The notes under the pieces are model-generated. The model worked only from the letters and a program-made list of their open reading frames with translations, had not been told where the DNA came from and did not search any database. A program made the position numbers and the translations under genes. A stretch of 9,891 nt of DNA from Desulfuromonadaceae bacterium (GTDB lineage Bacteria > Desulfobacterota > Desulfuromonadia > Desulfuromonadales > Geopsychrobacteraceae), in assembly GCA_013138655.1 (NCBI GenBank), contig WTCI01000166.1, positions 1 through 9,891 on the forward strand. Reading direction: 5' to 3'. Below, in pieces: positions 1 through 6,076 of this stretch. The stretch's first letter is position 1. Each line of letters starts with the position of its first letter.

Positions 1-140
1 AAACCGGGACTGTCCCCACCGGCTCCTGAGCGAAAGCGAAGGGTGGGGGCTGTCCCAGACTTTCGCGATGCGAACCACTACAGTTTCATAACCGTAAAAC
101 CGGGACAGCCCCCGATGGTGCTGGGGACAGTCCCGGCTTT
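1..140. repeat. REP/BIME-like palindromic repeat, left copy
   Basis: The element is bounded by an exact 15-bp inverted repeat, CCGGGACTGTCCCCA at 4-18 and its reverse complement at 122-136. Its right part is a hairpin by itself: arms 100-113 and 123-136 pair at 12 of 14 positions around a 9-nt loop. A third related GTCCC-containing arm lies at about 41-58. A second copy lies at 9789-9891, matching 98 of 103 bases in the same orientation. Palindromes built on GGGAC/GTCCC are typical of REP sequences mobilised by Y1 (RAYT) transposases; a relic of such a transposase lies at 2036-2254. The element sits just downstream of the radical SAM gene and could act as a 3' structure for its transcript (inference). 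Confidence 0.8.
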
Positions 141-184
141 ACTCCTACAAAAGACCTTAAACTAGCGCCATTCGATTCCATCCT

Positions 185-1792
185 CTATTTCAATCCATTC
201 AAAAAGAATAAAGAATGGTTTGAAGTAAACATCGGAGGTTTTCGATTGACACGTTCGCGAATCACGGCCGATCCGAGCAGACGCTTGTGAAGGAAGCGAC
301 GGGCAGCGGAGCGATCCCAATCCCCGCTCACCTGATACCGCTGATAAAGCCCAAGTTCACTCCGCTCATCCTGGAGTTGTGCTTCTGTCATCCCGTACTG
401 GGCAGGGTCGTCGAGCATCCCGGAACTGCGGGGCAGATTCATGATTGAGATATTGAGAAAGGCGATTTTTTCTGCCTCTGCCTCAAGGAAATCAAGTGTC
501 ATCTCAGCATCAGCTTCCGTCTCGCCCGGTGTCCCGAGCATAATGTAAACGTAGGCGGCAATCCCGGCCTCGTGCAGGTTGCCGAGAATTTTCTTCGCTG
601 AAGCAACGGTGATCCCCTTGCCGAGCCGATCAAGAACCTGTTGTGAACCACTCTCCAGTCCCAGTTGCAATATGCAGCAACCAGCTTGTGACAGCTGCTG
701 AACAAAGTCGCCATTTTCCAGAATCGGTTCAAAACGCACAAACCCGAACCAACGCAGCCCCTGCAAATCATCTCTCCGGGCCGCCAAACCGCGCAGAATA
801 TTCACCGGGATGGCATTATCGGTGAGATGGAAATTGCGCACCTTGTGCTGTTTCGACAAGGTGGACAACAACAAGGGAAAATCCTCCGGAGCAAAAGCCT
901 GGTAGGGGTGAACCGGGGCAACGGCCTCGGGACAGAAAAGGCAGTTCTGCCAATAACAGCCGCGTGATGAACTCACCGGCAGGACCGGTTCAGGAGAGAA
1001 GTACTCACCCAGACGGGCAAAATCGAAATCAGGACAAAAACCGATGCTGCCGGCATCGGCAAGAAAATATTCACTTGCGGCCTGTTCTGTAGCCAAGCTG
1101 ACCAGAGGTGCTTCGCCAGGTCCGAAAACCAGGTGGTCGAACGGGGGTAAACGCAGATTCAACTGCCGCAGGGGACGTTGCCAGGAGGTGATCAGGCCAC
1201 CACCAGCAACCAGGGTTGCCGCAGGAAACTGCCTCCGCAACAGCCCGGCGAGCTCAAAAGCAGGCAGCGCCTGGTGCAGGTAGTTGATCGACAGAGCGAT
1301 CAGCTTTGGTGGCGATTGTGCAAATTGGGGCAGCAGCTGCTCTTGAAAATAACGCCGGAATAAGGTTCGGGCTGTTCCATTGACAAATTTCTCTAGATCG
1401 TCAGGAGCAAACACCGAATATTGCTGATTCCGGTAATTGCCGAGCGTCAGCCGTTCCGCCTTATCGTCCCGACACCAGAGCGTCAGCAGGCGGTTCAAAT
1501 GGCGAACAGCAGTGCTGTACCGGGCGAAAGACGTTCCTGCCGCGGGAGAACGGAGCAGATCAAGGGAGGCCTGCCGATGCCGCAACGCTCGGTGAATACT
1601 GGTTGTTGGATTCGGACCTGACAGCTCAGTGAGTTGCTCAGCACTCAGAAGATAAAGAAAGGCATCAAGGTTGGCATCAACAACGGTAACGGGATGCCCC
1701 TGTTTTTGCAATGCGGCAGTTAACACGGCCAGCGACAAGGGCGGCTCAGTCGCTTTAACAACGGGAGGCTGGATGAGTAAAATATCTGACAT
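185..1792 (-). CDS. B12-binding-domain radical SAM protein, substrate unknown
   Basis: The 535-residue product has the layout of cobalamin-type radical SAM proteins. The N-terminus (ILLIQPP..., then LSLAVLTAAL and VTVVDAN) and the segment around residues 165-205 ending in VAGGGLIT form a B12-binding-like Rossmann half. The radical SAM core follows. Its cluster motif SRGCYWQNCLFC has Cys 279, 284 and 287, so spacing is CX4CX2C rather than the classical CX3CX2C. The later GLESGSQQVLDRLGKG and the LGTPGETEADAE segment are typical SAM-binding barrel strands. The C-terminus (PPMFTSNHSLFF) recalls uncharacterised Geobacteraceae homologues. I chose the ATG at 1792; an in-frame GTG lies 9 nt further upstream (1801), and neither has a strong Shine-Dalgarno sequence. 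No precursor peptide or partner enzyme is adjacent, so the substrate cannot be inferred. Methyltransferase, RiPP or lipid-modifying roles are all possible. Confidence 0.85.
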   Translation of the reverse strand: MSDILLIQPPVVKATEPPLSLAVLTAALQKQGHPVTVVDANLDAFLYLLSAEQLTELSGPNPTTSIHRALRHRQASLDLLRSPAAGTSFARYSTAVRHLNRLLTLWCRDDKAERLTLGNYRNQQYSVFAPDDLEKFVNGTARTLFRRYFQEQLLPQFAQSPPKLIALSINYLHQALPAFELAGLLRRQFPAATLVAGGGLITSWQRPLRQLNLRLPPFDHLVFGPGEAPLVSLATEQAASEYFLADAGSIGFCPDFDFARLGEYFSPEPVLPVSSSRGCYWQNCLFCPEAVAPVHPYQAFAPEDFPLLLSTLSKQHKVRNFHLTDNAIPVNILRGLAARRDDLQGLRWFGFVRFEPILENGDFVQQLSQAGCCILQLGLESGSQQVLDRLGKGITVASAKKILGNLHEAGIAAYVYIMLGTPGETEADAEMTLDFLEAEAEKIAFLNISIMNLPRSSGMLDDPAQYGMTEAQLQDERSELGLYQRYQVSGDWDRSAARRFLHKRLLGSAVIRERVNRKPPMFTSNHSLFFLNGLK

Positions 1793-1944
1793 AACGGCCA
1801 CTCGGCGCGAGAAGAAGAACCATATCGCTGACCGTTATGACACAAACAGTAAATTTTGTCGTCTGCTGTTTCGACTGAATGAAAATACCGACGGCTGATC
1901 GCTAACGATTTCCCCACTCTCGCCATAACTGTGCGACAAAAGGG

Positions 1945-2033
1945 GTGTCAACCCACGCCCGTGAAGGGGGCGACCCAAGTACTCAGTACTCAGTACTTGG
2001 TGTTTCAATCCACGCCCCCGCGAAGGGGGTAGT
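1945..2033 (-). CRISPR. Degenerate two-repeat CRISPR relic, type I-C-like
   Basis: On the minus strand, 2033-2002 reads as a repeat with a C-rich/G-rich hairpin (CCCCC-TTCG-CGGGGG) and the diagnostic end GTGGATTGAAAC, as in type I-C repeats. A second copy at 1974-1945 begins GTCGCCCCCTTC and ends GTGGGTTGACAC. It has lost two bases in the stem and carries substitutions, as expected of a terminal decaying repeat. The repeats are 30-32 bp. The interval 1975-2001 is only 27 bp, shorter than usual I-C spacers (about 33-36 bp), and is itself palindromic (CCAAGTACT...AGTACTTGG). No cas gene is in the window. The first repeat directly abuts the truncated transposase reading frame. A relic array is the best reading; a CRISPR-like mobile repeat is the alternative. 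Confidence 0.6.
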
Positions 2034-2035
2034 AA

Positions 2036-2254
2036 TGATTTAAACGCCTGCACAACCTCGTCCAACGTCCCGTAGGGGCGATCCTTGTGATCGCCCTGAT
2101 TGTGACAACCATCATGTTGAAATGGGCGAATACAAGATTCGCCCCTACGATAATCATTATTGCGGGCGGGAAAAACAAGAATTCCGTGGAAATGCTTTGG
2201 CATGATGACGTAATGATCCAATGTGACGATGAGAGAGTCCGATGAGAAGCACAC
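2036..2254 (-). pseudogene. Truncated Y1 (RAYT/IS200-like) transposase remnant
   Basis: The translated frame contains LDHYVIMPKHFHGILVF, which matches the conserved HUH strand of REP-associated and IS200-like Y1 transposases (usually YVVMPNHVHGI). The two metal-binding histidines survive as H-F-H. About 30 residues later comes TLDEVVQAFKS, which matches the 'LGxxVxxFKS' helix before the catalytic tyrosine. The N-terminal third is missing. The region after FKS, including the WQRNYYEH-type catalytic tyrosine segment, is replaced by the CRISPR-like repeat, so the protein cannot be an active transposase. The stretch between the two conserved parts (RRGESCIRP...GDHKDRPYG) is encoded by the palindromic insertion at 2071-2149. 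The frame starts right after the queF stop. It remains open to 1835, but that tail has no recognisable homology. Confidence 0.75.
2071..2149. repeat. Palindromic insertion inside the transposase relic
   Basis: The outer 11 bp are exact inverted repeats (CGTAGGGGCGA at 2071-2081 against 2139-2149). The arms extend to 26 bp with 22 matches, around a central region of about 27 bp. This 'CGTAGGGGCGA...TTGT...TCGCCC' arm resembles a palindrome I recall as scattered through many bacterial genomes. It is inserted without breaking the frame and encodes the two halves RRGESCIRP and GDHKDRPYG, which read as protein. It is probably a small non-autonomous element; the transposing enzyme is not identified. 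Confidence 0.7.
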
Positions 2255-2268
2255 GAGAGGGCTTCGTT

Positions 2269-3099
2269 CTACTGGCGTGCCGTACGCAGGTTGGCGATCC
2301 GGACTTCATAATTGGAGCGGAAGGGGTTGATATCCAGCCCACCCCTTCGGGTGTAGCGGGCATAAACCGTCAACTGCTGCGGCTGACAATAGCGCATCAG
2401 GTCAACAAAAATCCGTTCGACACATTGTTCATGGAACTCGCTATGCTGCCGGAAAGAGATCAGGTAACGCAGCAGCGCTTCGCGATCGATTTTGCCGCCA
2501 CGGTAGCGGATCAGCACACTCCCCCAGTCGGGCTGATTGGTCACCAGGCAATTGCTCTTCAACAGATGGCTATGTAGAGTCTCCTCGACCTGCCGGTCCG
2601 GGTCGGCAGAATTTTCCAGCAGGGCAGGATCAAGAGAGTATTTATCCACCTCAATATCGAGATCATCGATACACTCCCCCGGCAAGGGCTGGATCTGTTC
2701 AGCGGCAAACTGATCACTATCGAACAGGCGCACCCGGACCCCGGCACCGGCAGCGGCCGACAAATCGGCAATCATCCGCTGCTCAACGTCAGCAAAATCA
2801 ATGAATCGGGTCTGATTGAAAGAGTTCAGATAAAGTTTGCACGATTTCGATTCGATCAGGTTGGGTGATACGCAAGGGAAATGAAACTCCCCCATGGCGA
2901 CAATCGGCTTGCCCTTCAGGTTGAGCCATGAAAGTTCAAAAGCATTCCAGATATCATAGCCCTGAAACGGCAATTCCCCGGTTACACCGATGACATCCCG
3001 CTTGATCTGCCGCGGAAAAGGACAAAGCAATTGCGGGTCGTAATCACAAACATATGCAGTGGTTTTACTCAATGGCAGGGAAGCTTCATAATCGGTCAT
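2269..3099 (-). CDS. queF: NADPH-dependent 7-cyano-7-deazaguanine reductase
   Basis: QueF reduces the nitrile of preQ0 to the aminomethyl of preQ1 in queuosine tRNA modification, in the cytoplasm. The 276-aa product is the long two-domain form (the E. coli enzyme is 282 aa). The N-terminal tunnelling-fold half carries the QueF motif [17 protein letters not shown] (residues 83-99). The C-terminal half has the thioimide-forming Cys184 in [15 protein letters not shown], the acid Asp191, and the substrate-binding His223-Glu224 in EFHEQC. The spacing of these four residues is the same as E. coli C190, D197, H229 and E230. The start ATG is preceded by a CAGG Shine-Dalgarno about 7 nt away. The C-terminus ends in the usual R..RQ form, so the neighbouring transposase relic did not truncate the gene. 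It diverges from asd across about 170 bp. I saw no preQ1 riboswitch upstream. Confidence 0.96.
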   Translation of the reverse strand: MTDYEASLPLSKTTAYVCDYDPQLLCPFPRQIKRDVIGVTGELPFQGYDIWNAFELSWLNLKGKPIVAMGEFHFPCVSPNLIESKSCKLYLNSFNQTRFIDFADVEQRMIADLSAAAGAGVRVRLFDSDQFAAEQIQPLPGECIDDLDIEVDKYSLDPALLENSADPDRQVEETLHSHLLKSNCLVTNQPDWGSVLIRYRGGKIDREALLRYLISFRQHSEFHEQCVERIFVDLMRYCQPQQLTVYARYTRRGGLDINPFRSNYEVRIANLRTARQ

Positions 3100-3257
3100 G
3101 GTTTGCCTGAAAAATAGGGGTCTTTATCAGCAATATCGATGGAAAAACATACCACTTGATAATAAATACTGATATGCTTTTCAGCTCATTCCGGTCCGTC
3201 CATTAAGGCCCGACCGAAGAGCCAGCATAAAGACAGTATTTTAACAGCCGTCAACAT

Positions 3258-3261
3258 GGAG
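3258..3261 (+). promoter_or_regulatory. Ribosome binding site that fixes the asd start
   Basis: GGAG lies 6 nt before the ATG at 3268. It overlaps the alternative upstream ATG (3256) and so favours the downstream start, where the protein begins [13 protein letters not shown] as in homologues. Confidence 0.7.
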
Positions 3262-3267
3262 AAACAT

Positions 3268-4374
3268 ATGAAAGTCGGATTAGTCGGTTGGCGCGGCATG
3301 GTTGGTTCCGTGCTGATGCAACGCATGGTTGAAGAGAATGACCTTGCCGGGGTCAAAGCGGTTTTTTTCTCCACCTCGCAGGCGGGCCGGGCTGCCCCGG
3401 ACTTCGGTCAGGGCTCGGGCACCCTGGAGGATGCCGCGGATCTTGGCAAACTCGCCGAGCAGGACGTCATCATCACCTGCCAGGGGGGGGATTACACCAA
3501 GGAGATCCACCCACAACTACGGGCCGGCGGCTGGAACGGCTACTGGATCGATGCTGCTTCAGCACTGCGGATGGAAGAGAACGCGATCATCATCCTCGAT
3601 CCGACCAACCGCGATGTCATCGAAGAGGCGTTGAAAAACGGGATCAAAGACTTCATCGGCGGTAACTGTACCGTCAGCCTGATGCTGATGGCGATCGGCG
3701 GACTGTTCAAGGCCGGGCTGGTCGAATGGGTCACCGCAATGACTTACCAGGCGGCCTCAGGCGCCGGTGCCCCCAATATGCGCGAGCTACTGGCACAGAT
3801 GGGCGTCCTGAACGCAGCGGTTGCTGAAGAACTCAGCACCCCCGGGTCGGCGATCCTCGAAATCGACAAGAAGGTCACCGCCTCCCTGCGCGGCGACGAC
3901 ATCCCGACTGCCGAGTTTGGCTTTCCACTGGCGGGCAGTGTACTCCCCTGGATCGACCGCGAGGTTGAGGATGGCCAGAGCCGGGAAGAATGGAAAGGCT
4001 ACGCCGAAACCAACAAGATTCTCGGCAACCAGACCCCTGTTCCGGTCGACGGCATCTGCGTACGGATCGGTGCCATGCGCTGCCACAGCCAGGCGCTGAC
4101 CATCAAACTGAACAAAGATCTGCCGATAGAAGAGATTGAGCAGATTATCGGCAATGACAATCAATGGGTCAAACTGGTTCCGAACAGCAAAGCCGAGACC
4201 CTGGCCCAATTAACCCCGACGGCGACCTCCGGAACCCTGAGTGTCCCGGTCGGTCGGGTACGAAAAATGAAGATGGGTCCGCAATACCTCTCCGCCTTCA
4301 CCTGCGGCGACCAATTGCTCTGGGGCGCTGCTGAACCCTTGCGGCGGATGTTGCGAATTCTGCAAAGAAAATAA
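3268..4374 (+). CDS. asd: Aspartate-semialdehyde dehydrogenase
   Basis: The enzyme reduces aspartyl phosphate to aspartate semialdehyde with NADPH. This is the branch point for lysine/diaminopimelate, threonine and methionine. The 368-aa protein is close to the E. coli form (367 aa) along its whole length. It has the nucleotide-binding [17 protein letters not shown] at the N-terminus, FFSTSQAG at 33-40, the nucleophile Cys134 in [10 protein letters not shown], Gln161 in TYQAASGAG, and the catalytic His273 in [27 protein letters not shown] sits at the end. Numbering is one less than in E. coli. An in-frame ATG 12 nt upstream is disfavoured because the ribosome binding site overlaps it. The gene stands alone, divergent from queF, and is followed by a MITE-like element and a terminator. 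No lysine riboswitch was recognised in the short leader. Confidence 0.97.
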   Translation: MKVGLVGWRGMVGSVLMQRMVEENDLAGVKAVFFSTSQAGRAAPDFGQGSGTLEDAADLGKLAEQDVIITCQGGDYTKEIHPQLRAGGWNGYWIDAASALRMEENAIIILDPTNRDVIEEALKNGIKDFIGGNCTVSLMLMAIGGLFKAGLVEWVTAMTYQAASGAGAPNMRELLAQMGVLNAAVAEELSTPGSAILEIDKKVTASLRGDDIPTAEFGFPLAGSVLPWIDREVEDGQSREEWKGYAETNKILGNQTPVPVDGICVRIGAMRCHSQALTIKLNKDLPIEEIEQIIGNDNQWVKLVPNSKAETLAQLTPTATSGTLSVPVGRVRKMKMGPQYLSAFTCGDQLLWGAAEPLRRMLRILQRK

Positions 4375-4382
4375 GTTCAGAG

Positions 4383-4533
4383 GTAACTATTCAGCATTAT
4401 CAGATCAGGAGAAAAAACGCCTGTCATCCCCGAGTGCTGCTATCGGGGATCCAGTCTTTCTGTCTTCTGAAATCTGGATTCCGGCTAAAATCCTGCCGGA
4501 ATGACTGTCTTTTGTACTGTGCTGAATAGTTAC
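4383..4533. mobile_element. MITE-like element with 14-bp terminal inverted repeats
   Basis: The 151-bp element is bounded by GTAACTATTCAGCA at 4383-4396 and its exact reverse complement at 4520-4533. Inside is a nested palindromic core, 4423-4505, that begins GTCAT and ends ATGAC. The core contains two hairpins, ATCCCCGA/TCGGGGAT (4426-4433 with 4443-4450) and ATTCCGGC/GCCGGAAT (4478-4485 with 4495-4502), plus an inner ATCCAG/CTGGAT pair (4449-4454 with 4474-4479). The core resembles the 'GTCATTCCCG...GGAATCCAG' repeats scattered through many proteobacterial genomes. It has no coding capacity. It starts 8 bp after the asd stop codon, so it lies in the asd 3' untranslated region. No clear target-site duplication is visible. 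Confidence 0.7.
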
Positions 4534-4553
4534 TCACAGAGAAACAAATTCCA

Positions 4554-4586
4554 AAAAGCCCGACAGAGAGGTTCTGTCGGGCTTTT
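4554..4586. terminator. Bidirectional Rho-independent terminator
   Basis: A perfect 14-bp stem (AAAAGCCCGACAGA, 4554-4567, with 4573-4586) closes a 5-nt loop, with TTTT on the 3' side in either direction. It lies between asd (plus) and the convergent response regulator gene (minus, stop at 4612), so it can end both transcripts. Confidence 0.93.
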
Positions 4587-4611
4587 CTGTGGGTTGCTTC
4601 CGAAAACCAAT

Positions 4612-5583
4612 TCAGCCGGAGGACCTTTGGTCAACAACGATACTGCTTCCCGGATGCTTCTTGGCGGCATTTTTGGTTTCGGTACAGATATCAATGATCT
4701 CAAACGCACTGGCCACTTTCCGCTTTGTCAAATCGACTGCCCCCATACTGAGACTGACCAGCGGATGTTGCTTTTCCAGCCCCTCCCGGTTCGCAGCAAG
4801 TACGTATCCCCGGGCAACATCTTCCGGAGAATAAAATTCCGGAATCCCGGTATCGATCCGCCGGATAATCTCTTCGACCACCGCACGATATTTATCAACC
4901 GGCAGAACCAGAACAAAATCATCGCCCCCGATATGGCCGAAAAAGGCCTCGCCACAACCGTTTGCCTGCAGGGCCACCTTGATGACATTGGCGGTAAAAT
5001 TGATGATTTCGTCCCCCTGCGCGAAACCATAGGTATCGTTAAATACCTTGAAATTGTCCAGATCGGCATAAATCGCACAGGCCGCCTCACCGGCCTCAAC
5101 CACCCGGTGTAATTCATTGAGGATACTGGTATTCCCCGGCAGGCCGGTATTCGGATTGGCATCCAGAGCCAGTTGATTGAGCCGCTGCAACTCTTTGATG
5201 GCGCTGCTGAGAGCAAGCTGGTTTTTGATTCTGGCCTTGACCGTTGGCGCATTGAAAGGTTTGGTGATATATTCAACAGCTCCCGCTTCAAAGCCTTTGG
5301 CCTCTGCGGCTACCGTGTTCAACGACGTCACAAAAACCACTGGCAACTCTTTGCTCTGCTCATCAAGCTTAAGTTGCCGACAGAGTTCAAAACCATCGAT
5401 ATCGGGCAGGGCGGTTTCAAGAATCACCAGATTAACCGAGTTTTTCTGCAACTGCCTGGAAATATCAGCTCCAGTCTTTGCCGTCACAATATGATACTCA
5501 TCTTTTAAAGCACCAATCAGCGTGACCGTGCTGAGCAGGTCGGCATCCGCTATCAAGATACGCTTTTTACCGTTTAGCGCCAT
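4612..5583 (-). CDS. Response regulator with GGDEF-type (GGDDF) output domain
   Basis: The 323-aa protein has a receiver domain (about 8-122) joined by a short helix to a GGDEF domain (about 140-318). The receiver keeps the acidic pocket (ADAD, Asp13/Asp15), Thr86 and Lys108 (ITKPF). The phosphoacceptor position, however, is Glu56 (NLVILETALPDIDG) in place of Asp. The GGDEF domain has LDANPNTGLPGN, the metal-binding YADLDNF (Asp174) with FND, and the signature GHIGGDDFV (219-223), with Asp replacing the usual fourth-position Glu. No RxxD inhibitory site precedes the signature. The NP-TGLPGN/GHIGGDDF pairing recalls the GGDEF subfamily found in EAL-CBS-GGDEF proteins, so the variant may be inherited and not a sign of decay. 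It may make or bind c-di-GMP; activity is uncertain. The gene stands alone, with no kinase beside it. Confidence 0.88.
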   Translation of the reverse strand: MALNGKKRILIADADLLSTVTLIGALKDEYHIVTAKTGADISRQLQKNSVNLVILETALPDIDGFELCRQLKLDEQSKELPVVFVTSLNTVAAEAKGFEAGAVEYITKPFNAPTVKARIKNQLALSSAIKELQRLNQLALDANPNTGLPGNTSILNELHRVVEAGEAACAIYADLDNFKVFNDTYGFAQGDEIINFTANVIKVALQANGCGEAFFGHIGGDDFVLVLPVDKYRAVVEEIIRRIDTGIPEFYSPEDVARGYVLAANREGLEKQHPLVSLSMGAVDLTKRKVASAFEIIDICTETKNAAKKHPGSSIVVDQRSSG

Positions 5584-5671
5584 AATCGAGCCTGACTCTC
5601 ATCGTCTTTGTCACCGGCAGATATTTCCAAGGGAGCCTGTACTTCCGACAAACATGGTCTTTAATGCTTTG

Positions 5672-5701
5672 ATTATACTGTAGATTTCGAACTTATCACA
5701 A
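5672..5701 (-). promoter_or_regulatory. Candidate sigma-70 promoter for the response regulator gene
   Basis: On the minus strand a perfect TATAAT (5677-5672) is preceded, 18 nt away, by TTGTGA (5701-5696), which matches the -35 consensus at 4 of 6 positions. It lies about 89 nt upstream of the start codon at 5583. It was found by eye, with no transcript evidence. Confidence 0.4.
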
Positions 5702-5769
5702 TTTTGCGAAACCTTCCCAAAAAAAATAACCGGAGAGAGGACATCAAGTTTTGTCGCAACCCGCAGAAG

Positions 5770-5780
5770 CCCCCCCCCCC
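5770..5780. repeat. Homopolymeric tract of 11 C
   Basis: Eleven consecutive C residues lie in non-coding DNA, 126 bp upstream of the small membrane protein gene and 187 bp upstream (minus strand) of the response regulator gene. Long C tracts slip during replication and are also prone to sequencing error. It does not fall between recognisable promoter boxes. Confidence 0.85.
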
Positions 5781-5905
5781 TGAACGAAACGTCAGTTACT
5801 GCTGGGCCCTGCGTGCAGCCTGTTTGAATTATTAAACTTTTCCGGATAATTGGCCGACAAGGAAAGAGCACCTGAATTTATGCATACATCGGTCAGGAAA
5901 AAAGA

Positions 5906-6052
5906 ATGAGCATAACAAAAGACATCATCACATTGATCACACTGCTTTTTGTCGTCGCCGCAGTGATCTTCAGCATTCATTGCCTGGGGTCACAGGTCGA
6001 CAACAAGAGCAAATACACACACCCGATCACACGACCGGATGCCCGCTGGTAA
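5906..6052 (+). CDS. Small single-pass membrane protein, 48 aa, unknown function
   Basis: The frame encodes a short polar start (MSITKD), one uninterrupted hydrophobic segment of about 20 residues (IITLITLLFVVAAVIFSIHC, about 7-26), and a polar, charged tail ending YTHPITRPDARW. Trp is the last residue before TAA. A good Shine-Dalgarno (AGGA, 5895-5898) sits 7 nt before the ATG. This ribosome site, a clean transmembrane segment and a non-random tail argue for a real gene despite its size. The Cys at 26 could suggest a lipobox, but the hydrophobic stretch lacks a preceding basic n-region and an L-A/G-C motif. An N-terminal anchor is therefore more likely, with the tail probably on the far side. 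I do not recognise the family. It converges on the minus-strand gene that ends at 6077. Confidence 0.6.
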   Translation: MSITKDIITLITLLFVVAAVIFSIHCLGSQVDNKSKYTHPITRPDARW

Positions 6053-6076
6053 ACAAAAGCCGATGACCCGGCGGAA

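Larger units (their letters stand above)
5584..5905. other. Non-coding interval between divergent genes
   Basis: The stretch separates the minus-strand response regulator gene from the plus-strand small membrane protein gene. It holds a candidate minus-strand promoter (5672-5701) and an 11-C tract (5770-5780). A weak plus-strand promoter candidate is TTGAAT (5824-5829) with GATAAT (5845-5850), but its spacer is only 15 nt. The open frames here on the minus strand have no recognisable protein character. No c-di-GMP (GEMM) riboswitch signature was found on either strand. Confidence 0.6.

Noticed and set aside
1854..1941. TTTTGTCG/CGACAAAA inverted repeat as ends of a mobile element around the CRISPR relic
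   Set aside because: The arms are only 8 bp, both lie on the same side of the relic, and no target duplication or related arms are visible. This is likely chance.
3100..3267. preQ1 riboswitch for queF or lysine riboswitch for asd
   Set aside because: I looked for the preQ1 stem with A-rich tail on the minus strand and lysine-riboswitch core elements on the plus strand and saw neither. The interval is also shorter than a usual lysine riboswitch plus promoter.
4501..5112. 203-aa plus-strand open frame
   Set aside because: It lies antisense to the GGDEF domain, runs through the terminator hairpin and part of the MITE, and has no recognisable protein pattern.
5611..5871. 86-aa minus-strand open frame upstream of the response regulator gene
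   Set aside because: It is low-complexity (it spans the C tract), has no ribosome site or family resemblance, and overlaps the candidate promoter.
5584..5905. c-di-GMP (GEMM) riboswitch upstream of the GGDEF gene or the small gene
   Set aside because: The conserved GEMM segments are not present on either strand.
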